From Algicella marina (GTDB lineage Bacteria; Pseudomonadota; Alphaproteobacteria; Rhodobacterales; Rhodobacteraceae): a DNA stretch of 64,000 nt. This document shows positions 61,658 through 64,000 of this stretch, piece after piece. The notes below the pieces were generated by a model. The model saw only the letters and a program-made list of their open reading frames with translations. It was not told the origin of the DNA and made no database searches. The stretch is from the NCBI RefSeq assembly GCF_009931615.1, contig NZ_CP046620.1:248001-312000 (forward strand). Reading direction: 5' to 3'. Made by a program: the position numbers and the translations under genes. Within the stretch, counting starts at the first letter, position 1. Each line of letters starts with the position of its first letter.

Positions 61658-62386
61658 TCAGGGCATGGCCGTTTGCGACATTTCCGACGTCGGTTTGAGG
61701 GACGCGAGCCAGTCGGGCAGATCGGCGATGCTGTCGAGAACCACGTCTGCATGCGGGGCGAGGTCGTCGCGCCCCGCGACGCCGGTGAGAACCGCGACCC
61801 GCGCCATGCCGGCGGCGAACCCGGCGTGCAGATCGTGAGTGCTGTCGCCAATCATGGCGATCTGGTGCGGCGGCAGACTTGTGGCCGCTGCGAAGGCTTC
61901 GGGCATGCCCGGAGCCGGTTTGGCGCCGAAGCCGCTGTCGTACCCGGCGATGAAATCGAAGAGATCGTGGATGCCGGCATCGCGCAGATGCTCGCGCGCC
62001 GGAGCCTCGGCATCGTTGGTGGCGACGCCGAGGGCGAGACCCTGCGCGCGCAGGGACAGGAGCAGCGGTACCAGATCGGCCGCGGGTGCCTGCGGCACGT
62101 CGGCTGTGCCTTCGAGGAGTTCGTTGAGGATGATTTCCTGCGGCACATCCGGCAGCGCTTGCCTGATCAGGCCCAGAACTGTCTCCACGCTGCCCGCGAT
62201 AACCCGGCTTTCCGGGCGGAACCGGCGTGCGGCGAGATCATAACCAAGGGTGGCGGCGAGATGCCCCTGTCGTGACGGCTCCGGCCCGGCGAGGCGGGTG
62301 ATCAGGCCGCCGGCCCATGCGCTCCAGCTTGCCTGAAAGTCGAAGAGCGTGCCGTCCTTGTCAAACAGCAATCCCCGGATAACCAT
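61658..62386 (-). CDS. HAD-superfamily hydrolase (phosphoglycolate phosphatase-like)
   Basis: 242 aa. Nucleophile motif FDKDGTLFD at 8-16, motif II-type GVATNDAEAPAREHL and motif IV MIGDSTHDLHAGFAAGM. The helical cap between residues 18 and 90 fits subclass I. Probably a phosphatase on a small sugar phosphate. Co-directional with, and probably co-transcribed with, the MttB gene. Confidence 0.9.
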   Translation of the reverse strand: MVIRGLLFDKDGTLFDFQASWSAWAGGLITRLAGPEPSRQGHLAATLGYDLAARRFRPESRVIAGSVETVLGLIRQALPDVPQEIILNELLEGTADVPQAPAADLVPLLLSLRAQGLALGVATNDAEAPAREHLRDAGIHDLFDFIAGYDSGFGAKPAPGMPEAFAAATSLPPHQIAMIGDSTHDLHAGFAAGMARVAVLTGVAGRDDLAPHADVVLDSIADLPDWLASLKPTSEMSQTAMP

Positions 62387-62467
62387 TGCGCACCCTTTCC
62401 GTCAGGCTCATTCTGGCCCAGATTGACGCCCGATAAGGGCAGGATCAACGAGTTGACGAGAGCAGAA

Positions 62468-62923
62468 ATGAAACGTCCCCGCCAGACACGCCGAGCCTAT
62501 GCGTACTTCACGGACATGACCACCCGCTGGCGGGACAATGATGCCTATGGGCACATGAACAACGTCGTCTTCTATGAATACGTGGACACCTGCGTGAATG
62601 GCTGGCTGAAGGCCTCCGGAGCCCTGGACGTGCCGGGCGGGCCGGTGATCGGGCTGGTAGTTGAATCGGCCTGCGTCTTCCACGCGCCACTGGGCTTTCC
62701 GGAGCCGGTGGCGGTGGGGCTTCGCGTTTCGCGCATCGGCACGTCGTCGGTGCAGTATGATGTGGGTCTGTTCGCGCCGGACGGCAGGGAGGCGGCGGCG
62801 GAGGCCCGGTTCACGCATGTCTACGTGGCGCGGGACACTCGCCGGCCGATGCCGTTGCCCGACCGGATGCGCGAGGCATTGGCCAGCCTGCAGGTGTCGG
62901 AGGCGGACCGGGAGCGGGACTGA
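62468..62923 (+). CDS. Acyl-CoA thioesterase (4HBT hot-dog fold)
   Basis: 151 aa. RWRDNDAYGHMNNVVFYEYV near 20-39 is the 4-hydroxybenzoyl-CoA-thioesterase type active site with the catalytic Asp in DNDAYGH. The strands and EARFTHVYVARDTRRPMPLP tail are typical. GAGAG precedes the ATG at 62468. Divergent from the HAD gene. Acyl specificity unknown. Confidence 0.9.
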   Translation: MKRPRQTRRAYAYFTDMTTRWRDNDAYGHMNNVVFYEYVDTCVNGWLKASGALDVPGGPVIGLVVESACVFHAPLGFPEPVAVGLRVSRIGTSSVQYDVGLFAPDGREAAAEARFTHVYVARDTRRPMPLPDRMREALASLQVSEADRERD

Positions 62924-62927
62924 GGCG

Positions 62928-63206
62928 TCACGTCCAGTTCGGAAGGTCGCCGCCGGGCAGTGCGGCGCGGGCGGCGACGATGGTTTCCGGCGGGACCTGA
63001 TGCTGCTCGGCGAACGCCAGTACGCCTTCGTCCGACAGCAGCACGAAATCCAGTACGGCGCCGAGAAACGCCGGATCCTGCGCGGCGGCGCGGATGTTGG
63101 CGGCATCTGCGCCCGTCTGTGCGAGGAATGCGCCCATGCGGTCGGGCTCTTCCGACAACCAGATGAGGGCGGAGACGGCGAGTTCGGCGGCAGCTTTGGG
63201 GGTCAT
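62928..63206 (-). CDS. DUF3572 domain protein
   Basis: 92-aa helical protein: AAAELAVSALIWLSEEPDRM then GAFLAQTGADAANIRAAAQD and PAFLGAVLDFVLLSDEGVLA match DUF3572, found mainly in alphaproteobacteria. No known role. Convergent with the thioesterase. Divergent from the response-regulator gene across a gap that holds an inverted repeat TTTACG / CGTAAA (63233-63256). Confidence 0.9.
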   Translation of the reverse strand: MTPKAAAELAVSALIWLSEEPDRMGAFLAQTGADAANIRAAAQDPAFLGAVLDFVLLSDEGVLAFAEQHQVPPETIVAARAALPGGDLPNWT

Positions 63207-63322
63207 GCGGTCAGTTTCCGTTGCGTCACATGTTTACGTTAAATTGTAGCCGTAAAGCTTTTGTTAACCTGTGCTGGCGAGAGTTCTCCAAACAAGGAAA
63301 GGTAGCGCCTCACAGGCACTTC

Positions 63323-64000
63323 ATGAGCGGAAAAGTCCTCATTGTCAGCCCCGTACCAGCCCTGCGGGCCCTGTTTCGCGTGCGGCTGGAGGCGGATTAC
63401 TTCCGTGTGGAGGTCTCCGACGGGTTCGAGGACATTTTCCAGAAGGTGGAATCCGCCAACCCCGATGTCATCGTCCTGTCCCCGGAAACGGGAGCGCGGA
63501 CTTGCCGCCAGCTTTGCCGTGCCCTGAAACTGACGCCCGGCAGCGCCGGGATCCCGGTGCTGATGGTCCTGCCGGCCAACGATCCGCCGGTGCCGGAGGC
63601 GTTCTCAGCGGGGGCTGACGACATCGTGTTGCGCAGCGGCAGTGACGCGATGCTGACGGCCCGGCTGCGCCACCTGGTACGCGTGCGCCACATGATGGAC
63701 GGCTTGAGACTGCGTGGGGAGGCGGCACAGGTTCTGAAGGGCGCATCCGTGCATGCCCGGCGGAGCGCATACAGCGACGATCAGCCCGTTATCCGGTTGT
63801 TGCCGGGCACACAGTTCGACGGGGCGGAGTGGAGCCGCCAGCTTTCCGTGGGCGGTTACCGGACCGTGACCAGCGGGCTCGACGACTTGGCCGGCATCGA
63901 CTGGAGCGGGACGCGCGCCTGTATCATCGGCCATGATCCCGAGTCCGGGTGTGATGGCCTGCTGGCACTGTCGGAGATGCGCCACAATTCTGAAACCCGG
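63323..64000 (+). CDS. PleD-like response regulator with degenerate receiver domain (3' end outside window)
   Basis: 226 residues visible. The first about 120 residues have a receiver fold (KVLIVSPVPALRALFRVRLE; IPVLMVLPANDPPVPEAFSA; GADDIVLR), but the phospho-acceptor Asp is Ser53 (PDVIVLSPETG) and the acidic pair near position 9 is Ser/Pro. A second receiver-like module follows from about 145. Such double-receiver proteins commonly end in a GGDEF domain, which would lie beyond the window. Probably a phosphorylation-independent or dimerisation module. Confidence 0.75.
   Translation, partial: MSGKVLIVSPVPALRALFRVRLEADYFRVEVSDGFEDIFQKVESANPDVIVLSPETGARTCRQLCRALKLTPGSAGIPVLMVLPANDPPVPEAFSAGADDIVLRSGSDAMLTARLRHLVRVRHMMDGLRLRGEAAQVLKGASVHARRSAYSDDQPVIRLLPGTQFDGAEWSRQLSVGGYRTVTSGLDDLAGIDWSGTRACIIGHDPESGCDGLLALSEMRHNSETR

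Overview
The window looks like a chromosomal segment of a high-GC alphaproteobacterium, most likely Rhodobacterales (Rhodobacteraceae/Roseobacter relatives). The reasons are GC-rich codon use throughout, an ffs-dnaX-ybaB-recR neighbourhood, Hint_2 proteins, DUF3572, DUF1636 and DUF4287 proteins, a membrane-anchored cytochrome c beside pheA, and a BluE-type kinase in the cobalamin cluster. There are no insertion sequences, phage genes, tRNAs or CRISPR arrays. It reads as core chromosome with small accessory insertions.

Layout. 0-5.1 kb: a Yej-type oligopeptide ABC importer (minus strand, cut at the left edge). 5.2-10.4 kb: cytochrome c, prephenate dehydratase, an MCP coupled to a small exported protein, an SRPBCC protein and NudC. 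10.5-20 kb: 4.5S RNA, two convergent Hint-domain paralogues, dnaX, small DUF genes, an SDR lacking its catalytic Tyr, an S26 peptidase homologue lacking its catalytic Lys, ybaB, a FabH-like synthase and recR. 20-22 kb: a DMT exporter and a polytopic membrane protein. 22-35.3 kb: a LacI-regulated glycan-utilisation locus with a GtsABCD-like sugar importer, GH2 beta-mannosidase, isomerase, two oxidoreductases, a GNAT and a GH43 enzyme. 35-45.9 kb: L28, MeaB, HrpB, glutamate dehydrogenase, a pentapeptide-repeat membrane protein, pirin and entericidin. 46-48.7 kb: a sulfotransferase, a truncated alpha/beta hydrolase and a three-gene operon of small Cys-patterned exported proteins with a membrane partner. 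48.8-51.1 kb: an enolase-superfamily enzyme and a Zn alcohol dehydrogenase. 51.2-57.3 kb: cobalamin late steps (cobT, cobS, phosphatase, bluE, cbiB, cobC, divergent cobU, DUF1636). 57.4-64 kb: aroQ with an AroQ-like partner, an SDR/AraC divergent pair, an MttB-family methyltransferase, a HAD, a thioesterase, DUF3572 and a degenerate receiver protein cut at the right edge.

How the genes work together. The sugar locus imports an oligosaccharide or monosaccharide under a LacI repressor with a clear palindromic operator (23160-23173), splits beta-mannosides and xylosides in the cytoplasm and passes the products to isomerase/oxidoreductase steps. The cobalamin genes make the aminopropanol-phosphate linker (bluE, cobC), attach it (cbiB), activate cobinamide (cobU) and add the lower ligand (cobT, cobS). 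MeaB and the MttB homologue are possible users of cobalamin. The most unusual items are the Hint pair wedged between ffs and dnaX, the Cys-patterned exported-protein operon, the AroQ-like gene overlapping aroQ, and three probable pseudoenzymes or pseudo-receivers.
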